DNA of 10,237 nt from Zygnema cylindricum (taxonomy: Eukaryota; Streptophyta; Zygnematophyceae; Zygnematales; Zygnemataceae): assembly GCA_037447655.1 (NCBI GenBank), contig JBBHKE010001855.1, forward strand, positions 458,373 through 468,609. Direction: 5' to 3'. Shown piece after piece: positions 1 to 7,851 of the stretch. The notes beneath the pieces are model-generated. The model saw only the letters and a list, made by a program, of their open reading frames with translations, searched no databases and had not been told where the DNA came from. Both the position numbers and the translations under genes were made by a program. Position 1 is the stretch's first letter. Each line of letters starts with the position of its first letter.

Positions 1-117
1 GGGAGAGGGGTAAACGGGGAGAGGGGGGAGAGGGGGAGAGTAGAGGAGGAGAGGGGTGAGGATTAGGGGGAGTGGGAGAGGGAGGGAGAGGGGAAAGCGA
101 GGGGGAGGGAGAGGGAA
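1..117. repeat. Homopurine (GGGAGA-type) low-complexity tract
   Basis: Almost every base on the + strand is G or A, with only a few scattered T or C, in irregular GGGAGAGGGG units. Homopurine DNA of this kind can form triplex (H-DNA) structures. Within the same intron the tract is roughly complementary to the CT tract at 618-734. No coding content is credible; open frames here are composition effects. Confidence 0.9.
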
Positions 118-185
118 CTTCATCTTTATTAGATTTAAACATCTTTCGGGTAATCAAAGACGCTTTAACTCTGTGGTCAAATTGT

Positions 186-235
186 GGATTTTTAGGGTTT
201 TTAGGGTTTTTGGGGTTTTTAGAATTTTTGGGATT
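186..235 (+). repeat. Short degenerate (TTTTTAGGG)n repeat
   Basis: About five irregular units of GGG followed by TTTTTA or TTTTT occur in tandem. The unit resembles T/G-rich telomere repeats (TTTAGGG, TTTTAGGG), but it is short and imperfect and lies inside an intron, so it is best treated as a simple repeat. Confidence 0.6.
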
Positions 236-491
236 TTCTTGGTGCGGAATGGGAAGAGATATTGATATCCGAAATTTTTGGGTTATTGTTTTGAGGCAAG
301 GAATTGAAAGTTGTACCTTTTGATGGTGACCTCACATTTAAAAATCGGATAACTTTGTGATGAGAAATATAACTTTGACTTCCCGAATTTCTTTTTTAAC
401 TTTAGTAAAGACGGGCTAGAGTGTTGCTCTTTGGGTGGTGAGTCAAATCCGATATTATAGTATGAGATATCCTCTTGTATTATATAGAATG

Positions 492-734
492 CTATCTCTC
501 TCTCTCTCGCGCGCGCTCTTTCTTCTCTCTCTCTCTCTCTCGCCCTCGCTCTACCTCTCCCTCTCCCCCTTGTTCTCTAAAAGTTTATTGTCCTGTCGGG
601 CTGACTTCACACTTTTTTGATTTTTTCCCCTCTTTCTTCCTCCCTTCCCTCTCTCTCACTATCCCTCTCCCTCCCTCTCTCCCCCCCTCTCCCTCCCTTT
701 CCCCCTCCCCCCTCCCTCTCCCCCTACCCCTCAG
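492..734 (+). repeat. Long CT-rich (polypyrimidine) tracts ending at a 3' splice site
   Basis: Two blocks (492-578 and 618-734) are made almost entirely of CTCTCC, CCCTC and CTCT units, separated by about 40 nt of mixed sequence. The second ends CCCCTCAG at 734, where the PICOT exon starts. It can serve as the polypyrimidine tract of the acceptor, although it is several times longer than usual. The first block includes a CGCGCGC interruption near 510. Confidence 0.85.
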
Positions 735-1334
735 AACGGCTCCCTGGTCGACCATCTCGAAGGAGCTGACCCTTCCTCACTAGCAGACAAAATAATGCGA
801 CACGTGTCACCCTCTGCTTCTGCCACGTCAGCGAATAACCAACCGGGCCCCTCGACTACCGGGTCGTCCGGAGCTCCCATCGTTTTAGAAGAAATCTTAA
901 AAAATACCCAAAAAAGTACAAATAAGGACGGAAAAGTGTTAATTCCCGGTTTAAAAAATCGTCTCGAGAGTCTCGTGAAATCAGATAAAGTTATGGTTTT
1001 TATGAAAGGGAGTCCCGAAAACCCTAAATGCGGGTTTAGTTCGAAAGTGGTAAAGGTTTTAAAGGAAATGGGAGTAAAGTTTGGGAGTTTCGATATTTTG
1101 AGTGATGGAGAGGTAAGGGAAGGGATGAAGGAGTTTTCTAATTGGCCCACTTTTCCGCAAGTTTATGTGAGAGGAGAGTTTATTGGAGGGTGTGATATTA
1201 TTTTGGAGATGTATAAGTCGGGGGAGTTAAAGGGAGTTATGGAGGAGGGAGAGGAGGAGGAGGGGAAGGAGGTGGGAATGGAGGAGCGGTTGAAGAAGTT
1301 GGTGAGTTCGTCGAAAACGATGTTGTTTATGAAG
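735..1334 (+). CDS. GLRX3: PICOT-like multidomain monothiol glutaredoxin (Grx3/Grx4/GRXS17 family), internal exon
   Basis: This exon encodes 200 residues of a cytosolic/nuclear monothiol glutaredoxin that, in its family, binds a glutathione-ligated [2Fe-2S] cluster and acts in iron sensing and Fe-S trafficking. Residues 1-22 read [13 protein letters not shown], the end of the N-terminal thioredoxin-like domain. A Ser/Pro-rich linker follows. Residues ~70-168 are a complete glutaredoxin domain with [17 protein letters not shown] (CGFS codons at 1029-1040), FGSFDILSD, the cis-proline WPTFPQ segment and a GG glutathione-binding site. A Glu-rich linker leads to [17 protein letters not shown], the start of a second glutaredoxin domain, cut by a donor (AAG|GTAAGA) at 1334 in phase 0. 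The acceptor at 734 preserves the frame through the ATG at 795, so 795 is not the true start. The exons for the thioredoxin core and the second CGFS domain are not in the window. Family assignment is very secure; the plant-like wording is from memory. Confidence 0.94.
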
Positions 1335-1443
1335 GTAAGATTTCTACCTTCTTTTTGTTTTTTCTTTTCTTTGTTCTTCTTTTTTTCTCATATGAGTGGT
1401 CTTATGTTCAATTGCCATTTTGCAACGTATCACTTTCCGTACT

Positions 1444-1514
1444 TTATTGTATTGTATTGTATTTGTACTGTTTTCTATTGTATTGTATTGTATTTGGTTC
1501 TATTGTATTGTATC
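1444..1514 (+). repeat. (GTATT)n pentanucleotide repeat with a higher-order period of about 30 bp
   Basis: TATTGTATTGTATTG arrays occur three times, separated by short spacers (TTGTACTGTTTTC and TTGGTTC). This gives a nested pattern of a 5-bp unit within a block of roughly 30 bp. It is intronic simple-sequence DNA. Confidence 0.85.
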
Positions 1515-1578
1515 ATTTGGAATTTGAGAAAAATGTCGTCATATCATAGCACCAATAGGAAAGCAGCATCAGATAGGG

Positions 1579-1768
1579 AATCTCTCTCTCCCTCTCTCCT
1601 TCTCTCCCTCTCTCTCTCGTCCCCCACACAGTTCCTATCGCCATTTGCTTGCTAGTTTTCTTTAACTTCTCTTTCTTTTCCCCCCGCCCCTCTCTCCCTC
1701 TCCCTTTCCCTCATCCTCTCCCTCCTCTCCCCCTCTCCCCTCTCCCCTCCCTCTCTCTCCCCTCCCAG
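1579..1768 (+). repeat. CT-rich tracts preceding the FAS1-like exon
   Basis: Two CT blocks (1579-1637 and 1675-1768) made of CTCTCC, CCCTC and CCCCT units flank a short mixed segment. The second runs directly into CAG and the exon at 1769. It matches the style and composition of the tract before the PICOT exon, which makes it a likely place for assembly mis-joining. Confidence 0.8.
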
Positions 1769-2116
1769 CGGCTCCTCTCGACCTTTTCTTCCTCCTCAAA
1801 AAACGACAAATTACCGTTTTAATCCCCTCCAATAAGGCGCTCAAATCCATCCCCTCAAAGTACCTCCGTACAGGACAAAGTTTTGGGAATCTCGTGAAGT
1901 ACAATTCTTTGTACGGACAAGTACGGATCCAAGATTTTATGGGTGCCAATGTTGGCAAAAAATGGACTTCTTTGTACAAAAATGCGGATATGACAAAAGT
2001 GGCGTTGACTAAAAAACCGTTTTATGGTTTGACTTTTTCGAAAGGTCAAAATGGGAAAAGTGTTACGAAGATTTTGAAGGGGAATATGAATCGAGAGGCG
2101 AGACTTTTTTGCCATG
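1769..2116 (+). CDS. Penultimate exon of a probable FAS1 (fasciclin)-domain protein
   Basis: After the acceptor at 1768 the frame opens with two bases of a split codon, then 115 residues. Residues 14-24 read ITVLIPSNKAL, like the first conserved FAS1 motif (TVFAPTNEAF in many members). Residues 39-50 read GNLVKYNSLYGQ, like the second conserved block (nLL.YHvv.G), with Asn where His is common. The rest has the spacing of the beta-rich C-terminal half of a FAS1 domain but low similarity. FAS1 domains are usually extracellular cell-adhesion or cell-wall modules, so earlier exons should supply a signal peptide; none is in the window. The donor is CATG|GTGAGA at 2116, phase 1. No transmembrane segment is seen in the spliced form. 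The start of the gene is missing, and the assignment rests on two motifs read by eye. Confidence 0.55.
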
Positions 2117-2332
2117 GTGAGATTATTTTGTTCTTATTATTTTTATTTTATTATTATTGTTGTTGTCTTTTTTATTTTTATTATTATTGTTATTATTATT
2201 GTTATTGTTATTATTGTTTGTTATTATTCTTATTGTTGTTGTTGTTAAAGCTTATTTTTTGTTTTGTTTTTTTTTTGTGTTTTTTTGATGGGTTTGCTAA
2301 TTATGGTTGGTTTCATTTTTTATTTTTTTTAG
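2117..2332 (+). other. Last intron of the FAS1-like gene; 216 nt, stop-free
   Basis: The donor is GTGAGATT at 2117 and the acceptor is a T-rich stretch ending TTTTTTTTAG at 2332. Splicing joins G to AA, giving a Glu codon and then a short tail and stop. The intron is made largely of TTA, TTG and TTT triplets. Its length is a multiple of three and it has no in-frame stop, so retention would insert 72 mostly hydrophobic residues (Leu, Phe, Tyr, Cys) and keep the same stop codon. Confidence 0.65.
2138..2260 (+). repeat. TTA/TTG trinucleotide-type repeat
   Basis: Tandem TTATTATTGTTGTTG-like units with T-run interruptions fill most of the intron. This is AT-rich microsatellite-like DNA and explains why the frame stays open across the intron. 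Confidence 0.8.
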
Positions 2333-2352
2333 AAATGAGTATAAAGTGCTAA
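2333..2352 (+). CDS. Terminal mini-exon of the FAS1-like gene
   Basis: Twenty bases after the acceptor at 2332. AA completes a Glu codon begun in the previous exon, followed by Met-Ser-Ile-Lys-Cys and TAA at 2350-2352. The exact phase match with the donor at 2116 and a poly(A) signal 54 nt after the stop support it. The resulting C terminus is short and lacks a GPI-type tail. If the intron is retained, the same codons still end the protein. Confidence 0.55.
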
Positions 2353-2405
2353 TTATTTTTACCAGTCTCCCTTGTTCTCTCCCTCTTTTTTTTTTTTTGT
2401 CTGTC

Positions 2406-2411
2406 AATAAA
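2406..2411 (+). terminator. AATAAA polyadenylation signal of the FAS1-like gene
   Basis: A canonical AATAAA lies 54 nt after the stop codon. It is followed within about 40 nt by a GT-rich stretch (ATATGTTTTTGTTG) that could be the downstream element. Its position makes a short 3' UTR for the + strand transcript. Confidence 0.65.
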
Positions 2412-2519
2412 ATGGTGCTTCTCTGGCAATTTTCTAAATACATATGTTTTTGTTGATTAATTGACTTGCTTTCAATCCCTCTCCCCTCTCCCCTCGCCCC
2501 TCTTATATATTTTTTTATT

Positions 2520-2520
<1 letters not shown>

Positions 2521-2561
<41 letters not shown>
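2521..2561. repeat. 41-nt poly(T) run, possible poly(A) tail on the - strand
   Basis: A pure run of 41 T is followed by ATTACAG. On the - strand it reads TGTAATAAA running straight into A41, which could be the tail of a retroposed copy. On the + strand it looks like a T-rich acceptor ending in ACAG. Neither reading is supported by flanking coding sequence, so it is recorded as a homopolymer. Confidence 0.75.
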
Positions 2562-2563
<2 letters not shown>

Positions 2564-3845
2564 TACAGGCGTTGATACCTACGCCATTCCGGCGTAATTT
2601 TTTTCATCTTTTTCTATTTTTCCTTTTGATTGCTCATTTTTACAATTCCGGAGGATCTCTGCACCTAAATATATACCAAGAAAAAAAAAAAGTATTCCTG
2701 TATCCAAAAAAGTACAAAATAGTGAAATTCAGCAAAATAGGACTTTAGTTCCTTTTTTTTTTTTTCTTTCTTATTGTTTTTTTATTATTAACATTATTAC
2801 TCTTTTTCAAGAGCTCAATTTTATCATTAATTTTATTTTCAAGGGCAAATCGGTTTTTACTTTTAATTTAATTTTATTCAGTTTTCTCTATTTCTATTAT
2901 TTATTTATCATCATAGAGGTCAATAGAAAATATTTTTGTATTCTGGAGATAAATTTGAATTAAGTTTTGTCTTTAATTTTTTTTTTTTTTTTAAGCTGGG
3001 AACACTTTTGAGAAATAGATGTAAAAAAAGAGGAAATTCCCGATTTACATTATCTTTCAATTATTATATTTCTTGTTTTTTACGTAATCTTAAATTATTA
3101 ATACAATCTTTCTTTTATTTCTTTGTTTTGATATTGTATTTTTGGCATCATCTTGGAATGCGGGTTGTATTTTCTCTCTATGTACGGATTTCCTTTTTTT
3201 TTTTTTTGTGCATACAATTTGGAATGATTTATATCTTTCTTTTTTGTTGAAAGGCAAAAAATAAAAGAATATATATAATATATATACATACTGGAAAAAT
3301 CCTCAGCTTATAGAGAAGTCTTTTTTTCCCGATGACCGGCATGTAAAGTTGATGAAAGTTGTTGAAATGCTCCTATTCATTCGGAAAAAATAAATAAAAA
3401 AATTAAATAAATAAAGTAAAGTAAAGAAGAGACAAAACCTTCGGTTGCTTTTTAAGACGTAGTTAAGCGTGAAAGAGGAGCCAATGGGAAGATTTTCTCT
3501 CAATTGCGACATTGCCATTTTTATGTGTTCACTTTGCTTTCTTTGTTTTTATTTCCCTGCTTGTAGTTTTTCAGTTTTGGCCATGCCAACCCTTTTGTAC
3601 CCTCGGACTCAGATGGTTTACCATCGTGCTTTTCAATTTATCCTGTGATTTATTTTTTTTGTATAGATTACACCGAAATGAAAAAAAAAAAAAAGTAAAC
3701 AAATTCCTGTAAATCTTCGATCATTTAAAATCGAGGGTTTTAAGAAGTCACAAAAACAATTACAAGGTTTCGAAATCCGTATATTTCACTGTCATATTTT
3801 TTGCGATCACCTTTAGTTGACTCATTTTTGTGGCAATTTTTCATT

Positions 3846-3887
3846 TTGAGGGATGGAGGGAAGACTTTGAGGGATGGAGGGAAGATT
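3846..3887. repeat. Two-copy tandem repeat, 21-bp unit
   Basis: The unit TTGAGGGATGGAGGGAAGA plus two bases occurs twice back to back, with a single difference (C or T at the penultimate position). This is a recent local duplication in the spacer. Confidence 0.9.
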
Positions 3888-5014
3888 TTTTTTAAAGAAT
3901 ATTTCTTTTAATAAAAGGGGGTTTCCTTCAAAAAATAAATATCTTGACAAAGAAAATCCTCAATTTTCTTAAATCTCCCTCGACAAACTTTCGGTCCACT
4001 GACATTTTTCAAATAGGTACAAAAGGTTAAAAGTTTCAAAAAAAAGTATCGATTATGTTTATTTCCTTCAAAAACAACTCTTTATCACCCACAAAAAATA
4101 TTTTGCCCTAATACGTGACCACTAATAGGATTGCATCTAATTATTTCATAATTTTTGGCAAATTACAGGTATGTGTTGATTTTGTAAAGGCAAACATTAG
4201 GAAACAAATAAAACAAATCAAAAAATCGAATGATTTGCCGAACAAAAAAAACAAACAAAAAAAAACAAAAAAACAAAAACATTTCTTTATGAACAAGGCA
4301 TTTTTATTTTCTTTTGATGAGATTGAATTACAATTACTAAATGACTAAACCCTAAAAAACCACGAAACAAAACATATAAACTACATTCGCGGAAAGATAT
4401 TGGAACAGCTTTACATTTTCCAAAAAAAACATGCCTCTTTCGACTTATCTATCATGTCAAATATTGGAAATATAATAAAAACTTTATAAAAAAAAAGTAG
4501 AGTAAACTATGAGAGAATTCCAAAACATAACCATTAATTAAAAATATTTTTGGTTCGTCTTAAATCTTTTGAAACTCCATATATCCAATCATATATATAG
4601 CCAATCTCACCATCTTCCCACAAATTAAAAAAGAACACAAAAAACCAAATAGCACTCAAATTCATAAAATATGTCTCCGTTGGTAAACATCAAAGTATAC
4701 AATTGAGTAAAATCCTTCTCTTAAGATGGCCTTCCAGACTGTTACAACCATTCTAACCATAGAAATACTCCATAACACTCGATGATATACCACCCTAAAA
4801 GACATCAATCTCTCTTGGCCTCTCCCTCTCCCTCTTAAAACACCTCTGGTTTGACTTGAAAATCGCAACAGCTTAACTAGAGTGCGAATGAACTTAAAAA
4901 GAAACGACTCTTTATCTCTTTTTCGGATCGAAATTGGTTGAGTTGTAATATACACAAAAGTAAAAGATTTTTTTTGACGTTTTAAGCTTTCGCGACCTTT
5001 TCAAAAACCTTTTC

Positions 5015-5037
5015 AAATCTTTCTTAAAGAAAGATTT
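5015..5037. repeat. Perfect 11-bp-arm hairpin downstream of the basic-protein gene
   Basis: AAATCTTTCTT (5015-5025) and its exact reverse complement (5027-5037) are separated by one base. A further copy of AAAGAAAGATTTT follows at 5041. On the - strand the hairpin lies 80-105 nt past the stop codon, so it may be in the 3' UTR. An RNA or cruciform structure is possible; any role is inferred. Confidence 0.7.
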
Positions 5038-5117
5038 TTCAAAGAAAGATTTTGTTTGTGAGTGACGGTATAAGCTTACTAATTTCCGTGAATGGAAACA
5101 CCTTCAGTAGTTGATTA

Positions 5118-5242
5118 TCACTCCTCCATGGACTCTCCTCCATGACTAACACTGGTAGAGGTTGAAGGTCCAGCTTGACTAACACTGGTAGAGGTTGAAG
5201 GTCCAGCATGACTAACACTGGTAGAGGTTGAAGGTCCTGCTC
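5118..5242 (-). CDS. Exon 4 (last) of a small basic protein; repeat-rich C-terminal tail
   Basis: The - strand acceptor is TTTCTCTCAG, ending at 5243. GA completes a Gly codon from exon 3, then 40 residues follow: AGPSTSTSVS plus His or Gln repeated three times, then GGESMEE and TGA at 5120-5118. The tail is Ser/Thr/Pro-rich, so probably disordered and a possible target for phosphorylation. It is encoded by a 33-bp minisatellite. The switch from Lys-rich to Ser/Thr/Gly-rich sequence coincides with the exon boundary. The frame is fixed by the phase of three upstream exons. Confidence 0.7.
5145..5240 (-). repeat. 33-bp coding minisatellite, about 2.9 copies
   Basis: Three nearly identical units start at 5145, 5178 and 5211, the last shortened by about 3 bp. 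They differ at one or two positions per copy. The unit length is a multiple of three and the array lies wholly within exon 4, so copy-number changes would preserve the frame. Confidence 0.92.
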
Positions 5243-5984
5243 CTGAGAGAAACAGAGGAGAGAGTATAAAAATTTATATACTCTATTTATATTTATATTT
5301 ACTTACCTTTATATTTATTTATATATTTTTTATTTATTTATATTTTTATTAGTTTTTTATTTTTTTTGGGAAAAGAGGCCGTGTACAAAGTTACTATATA
5401 TAACTCACAGTGAGTTGTAAATGTAAAAAAACACTAAACTAATTGTGAATTGAAAAGTTGTGAATGCCACTTGTAACCTGCAATTTATTACTTGCAGAGG
5501 TTGGTTGTTAATTGTATGTTGGGAATTGAAAAATGTAAAACAATAGATCGAATGCAAAAAAGGATCCTTAAGATTTTCCTGCAAGGATTGAAAGGGAAAC
5601 GGCAAAAGAGGCTTGTTATGGAAAAGAAAAGGAAAATGGATTTTTTTTTGCAAGCATTATATATACCCATTTCCCTTAAACGAACACTGAAACTGACCAA
5701 TTGATGGGATGAAGGATATACAGCTCTCACCCGCTTCCCTCTCTCTCTCACCCACCACCCAGTCTCTCACCCTCCTTTCCCTTTTTCAGTTACTAAAAAC
5801 GAATGATGCAAAATAAAGCACAAAAGACCTTAACAATGTTTCGTTTTTCAATGTCTTAGAATTAGTACACAAACCTGAACCCAGAATATAATATCTGCAA
5901 AAATGAGCTTGATATGATTCACAAATAACAAGACAGTAGCCAAAAAATAGTGGTAGTGACTCCTAAAAAGGATAAAACACTCAC
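5243..5984 (-). other. Intron 3 of the basic-protein gene (742 nt)
   Basis: The donor is G|GTGAGTG (from 5984) and the acceptor is TTTCTCTCAG (5243). It carries a TTTATATTTA-type repeat (about 5273-5350), a CT tract in + orientation (5723-5788) and a + strand open frame at 5492-5704 that I do not accept as a gene. Phase 1 at both ends fits the flanking exons. Confidence 0.7.
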
Positions 5985-6107
5985 CAGCACTCAAACGTTT
6001 TGTCCGGTTTGCCTTTACTTTTGTTTTTTTCCCAACCTTGAAACCACTCTTTTTCTTCGTGTTTGCAGGTGACCCCAAAGGTTTGGTCGATTGAACCTTT
6101 TCTGCAA
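5985..6107 (-). CDS. Exon 3 of a small basic protein; Lys-rich segment
   Basis: The acceptor is TTTTTGGATAG, ending at 6108. TT completes a Val codon, then 40 residues follow, including KKKSGFKVGKKTKV and NRTKR (protein residues 80-119), before a donor G|GTGAGTG. The clusters of Lys/Arg are typical of nuclear or nucleolar targeting and RNA binding, which is inference from composition. The exon is 123 nt with phase 1 at both ends, so skipping it would keep the frame. Confidence 0.7.
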
Positions 6108-6694
6108 CTATCCAAAAACAAAAGAAAAAGTGGGGGCCAGATGATAATAAATTTAATTTGGTGGTAATTCATATGCCAGTAAAGGGTTGCTGATACTTAA
6201 TAATAGAGCAAAATAAAATGAAATATTGTAGTGTTGGCAATATACTAAGATATTCAGATTGCTGAGGAAACAAACAAAATTTGTCCATTAGTTGTTGCTG
6301 GTGTTTGTTTGCGAAAAAGTTACCAGCAACATCTAACGAATTTGAGATACGACATTTATTATGTCTGCAATTATATACACAATTATGCATAAATAATATA
6401 CACCAAAATGTCGTGTACAGTGATTTTTTTTAGTGCTTTGGTGTTTTACTGTCGACATCCTGTGAGTCTTATGGTCAAACCAGCAAGGTAGTTTACATTC
6501 ATTTTCCAAAAGTAATGTCGTCACATCTGACACATCACAAAATATTATGGTGCATCGCATTTTATTGAAATTTTGGACTCTAATTGATAGACTTTGCATA
6601 TTGCAATACATCGAGGGGTAAGTTTAATATGATGCACATAACTACCATTTAGATTGACAAACCAGTAGAAACGAAAAGAACCGAAACACCTTAC
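6108..6694 (-). other. Intron 2 of the basic-protein gene (587 nt)
   Basis: The donor is G|GTAAGGTG (from 6694). The acceptor is preceded by CTTTTTCTTTTGTTTTTGGATAG, a normal polypyrimidine tract. Inside is AT-rich DNA without recognised features; open frames within it are short and lack motifs. Confidence 0.7.
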
Positions 6695-6767
6695 CTTCAT
6701 TCTCAGCTGCCATCATTTCGATGTCCGACATAGTCACTAAGCCGCTCCTTATAGCTTCGCCTTGTGC
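6695..6767 (-). CDS. Exon 2 of a small basic protein; acidic/helical segment
   Basis: The acceptor is GAATATGTAG, ending at 6768. The exon opens in phase 0 and encodes AQGEAIRSGLVTMSDIEMMA and four further residues (protein residues 55-78), then donor G|GTAAGGTG in phase 1. The segment continues the Lys/Arg helix of exon 1 into a short acidic stretch. At 73 nt it is too short to stand out as an open frame; it was found from its splice sites and matching phases. Confidence 0.68.
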
Positions 6768-7435
6768 CTACATATTCCAATGGAAATCCACAAAAACAAA
6801 GGAAATTGACAGTTGTCAAAATATAAGCCAAATTTCAACTACCAGCTCAGTCATTGTTTCAAAGGAAAGCCAAACCACACAAATTTTAAAGAATACCATC
6901 CTTACTACATAGAAACGTTGAAACAGATAAAAGTAACAAAGGGAGAATGACTCCCACGTCATTACACTGCTGAGTGTGTCCCACTTTATTCTAGCATGTC
7001 CAACACTTAACAAACATACTATAAACATGACATCTTCCTTTGATGTAACTACATGTAGGAAACTGCCTTGCCCTTGTGATTTCTACTGTGTTTAGTAAAA
7101 GCTCATAAGAGTGAAATGTTACAGCCAAACACCTTCACATCTCCTTCACATCTAGACATCTTGCATATTAAAAAAAGTGGTTTACAACAAAACCAGCAAC
7201 ATTTATCTTTATTTGAAAAAAATGTGAGAGCTTTCCTAATTGGCATGCAATGAAAGGGAAAATGGAACATCCGTAACCTTAACTGTAACAGTAACTGTAG
7301 CTGCAAGTCTAACAGAAAAGAATAGTTTTAGCATGTCCGTTTGCTGTTGATGCATAACATATAAATGCACTTAACTGTAACATATGTGTACGACACTGCC
7401 CATAGCTTTTAGTGTAAAGGAATTATTAGTGCAAA

Positions 7436-7590
7436 GGCGGAATTAAAATGCATAATAATAAGTGTAGGGAGGTGTGGCGGCATATAGTCCAATCCCTTAA
7501 TCCCATATTAGCATTTCTTTCACCAGAAAAAGTAGCAACCAAACAGTGTTATCAACACTAATGACGATGCGCAATGTACTTGACAGTAAC
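7436..7590. repeat. Dispersed repeat, copy A
   Basis: It shares, in order, AAATGCAT, GGGAGGTGTGGCGG, TAGTCCAATCCCTTA and GTGTTATCAACACTAAT with copy B about 415 bp away. The last part also resembles the right arm of the foldback element at 9604-9686 (TTATCAACACTAAT, then GCGATACACGGTGTAC). This suggests one family of non-autonomous elements. Confidence 0.6.
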
Positions 7591-7851
7591 TTGTGAAAAA
7601 CCACCTGCGACAACAGCAATTAAAACCTAGCTATGTCCAACATTGAATGTTACGCTTCCATATGTTACACCGCCCATCAATACTATAGTTAATCTCTCTG
7701 ATTCGTAGTGTGTTTTTTCGACTCGAAATCATAAACTTGATGTTAATAACACTTTCAGTATGTGGTCCAAAATAAGCACGTTGCAAAACGTAATTTAGTG
7801 TAGATAACTCTAACGAAGTATTAACGCTAATAAATCACTAACTCAAATGGG

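Larger units (their letters stand above)
1..734 (+). other. 3' part of an intron of the PICOT-like gene (left edge outside the window)
   Basis: No exon is visible here. In particular there is no WCGPC-type thioredoxin active site, which should lie in an upstream exon. The stretch ends in a long pyrimidine tract and a CAG at 732-734, directly before an exon whose first codons continue a thioredoxin domain. Inside are a purine tract (1-117), a TTTTTAGGG-like repeat (186-235), AT-rich DNA (240-490) and two CT tracts (492-578, 618-734). The intron is at least 734 nt. That it is a single intron is inferred. Confidence 0.7.
1335..1768 (+). other. Intron-like region between the PICOT exon and the FAS1-like exon
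   Basis: It begins with a good donor (GTAAGA) and ends with a CT tract and CCTCCCAG at 1768. It contains a GTATT pentamer repeat (1444-1514) and CT tracts (1579-1637, 1675-1768). An extra acceptor-like CCCACACAG lies near 1641, followed by a few codons and a stop. The two flanking exons are not in the same phase, so this cannot be one simple intron: splicing 1334 to 1769 reaches a stop after about 17 codons. No CGFS-encoding exon is visible inside. The stretch may contain a chimeric join. Confidence 0.6.
2412..5117. other. AT-rich spacer between convergent genes; no supported gene
   Basis: This stretch holds T- and A-homopolymers, TA runs (around 3268-3290), a CT tract (2470-2504), a 41-nt T run and a 21-bp tandem duplication. 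Open frames up to 104 codons exist on both strands, but all are Phe/Lys/Ile-rich products of base composition with no recognisable motif. Short exons of unrecognised genes cannot be excluded. The 3' UTR of the - strand gene presumably occupies its right end, although I see no AATAAA on the - strand close to the stop. Confidence 0.6.

Noticed and set aside
731-1150. - strand, 139-codon frame opposite the PICOT exon
   Set aside because: It is a shadow of strongly supported coding sequence on the + strand.
795-1655. Open frame from the ATG at 795 to 1655 as a complete glutaredoxin
   Set aside because: Coding similarity starts upstream at 735 after a splice acceptor and stops at the donor at 1334. 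The last 107 codons are Phe/Leu/Tyr/Ser-rich intron translation.
1894-2352. Uninterrupted + strand open frame read as a 152-residue protein
   Set aside because: It begins at a GTG inside the exon and reads through an intron with good splice ends. The spliced model 1769-2116 plus 2333-2352 explains it better. Retention is kept as a finding.
2936-3518. T-rich open frames on both strands in the spacer
   Set aside because: They are Phe/Ile/Leu-rich or Lys/Asn-rich translations of homopolymers with no motif or splice context.
4662-4955. - strand, 97-codon frame with an RGRGRG stretch
   Set aside because: The Arg/Gly run comes from a CT tract on the other strand. There is no family motif, and the frame starts well past the end of the basic-protein gene.
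5492-5704. + strand, 70-codon Lys-rich frame preceded by TTGCAG
   Set aside because: It lies in intron 3 of the - strand gene, has purine-biased composition and shows no recognisable motif or matching donor. It could be an unknown exon, but nothing supports it.
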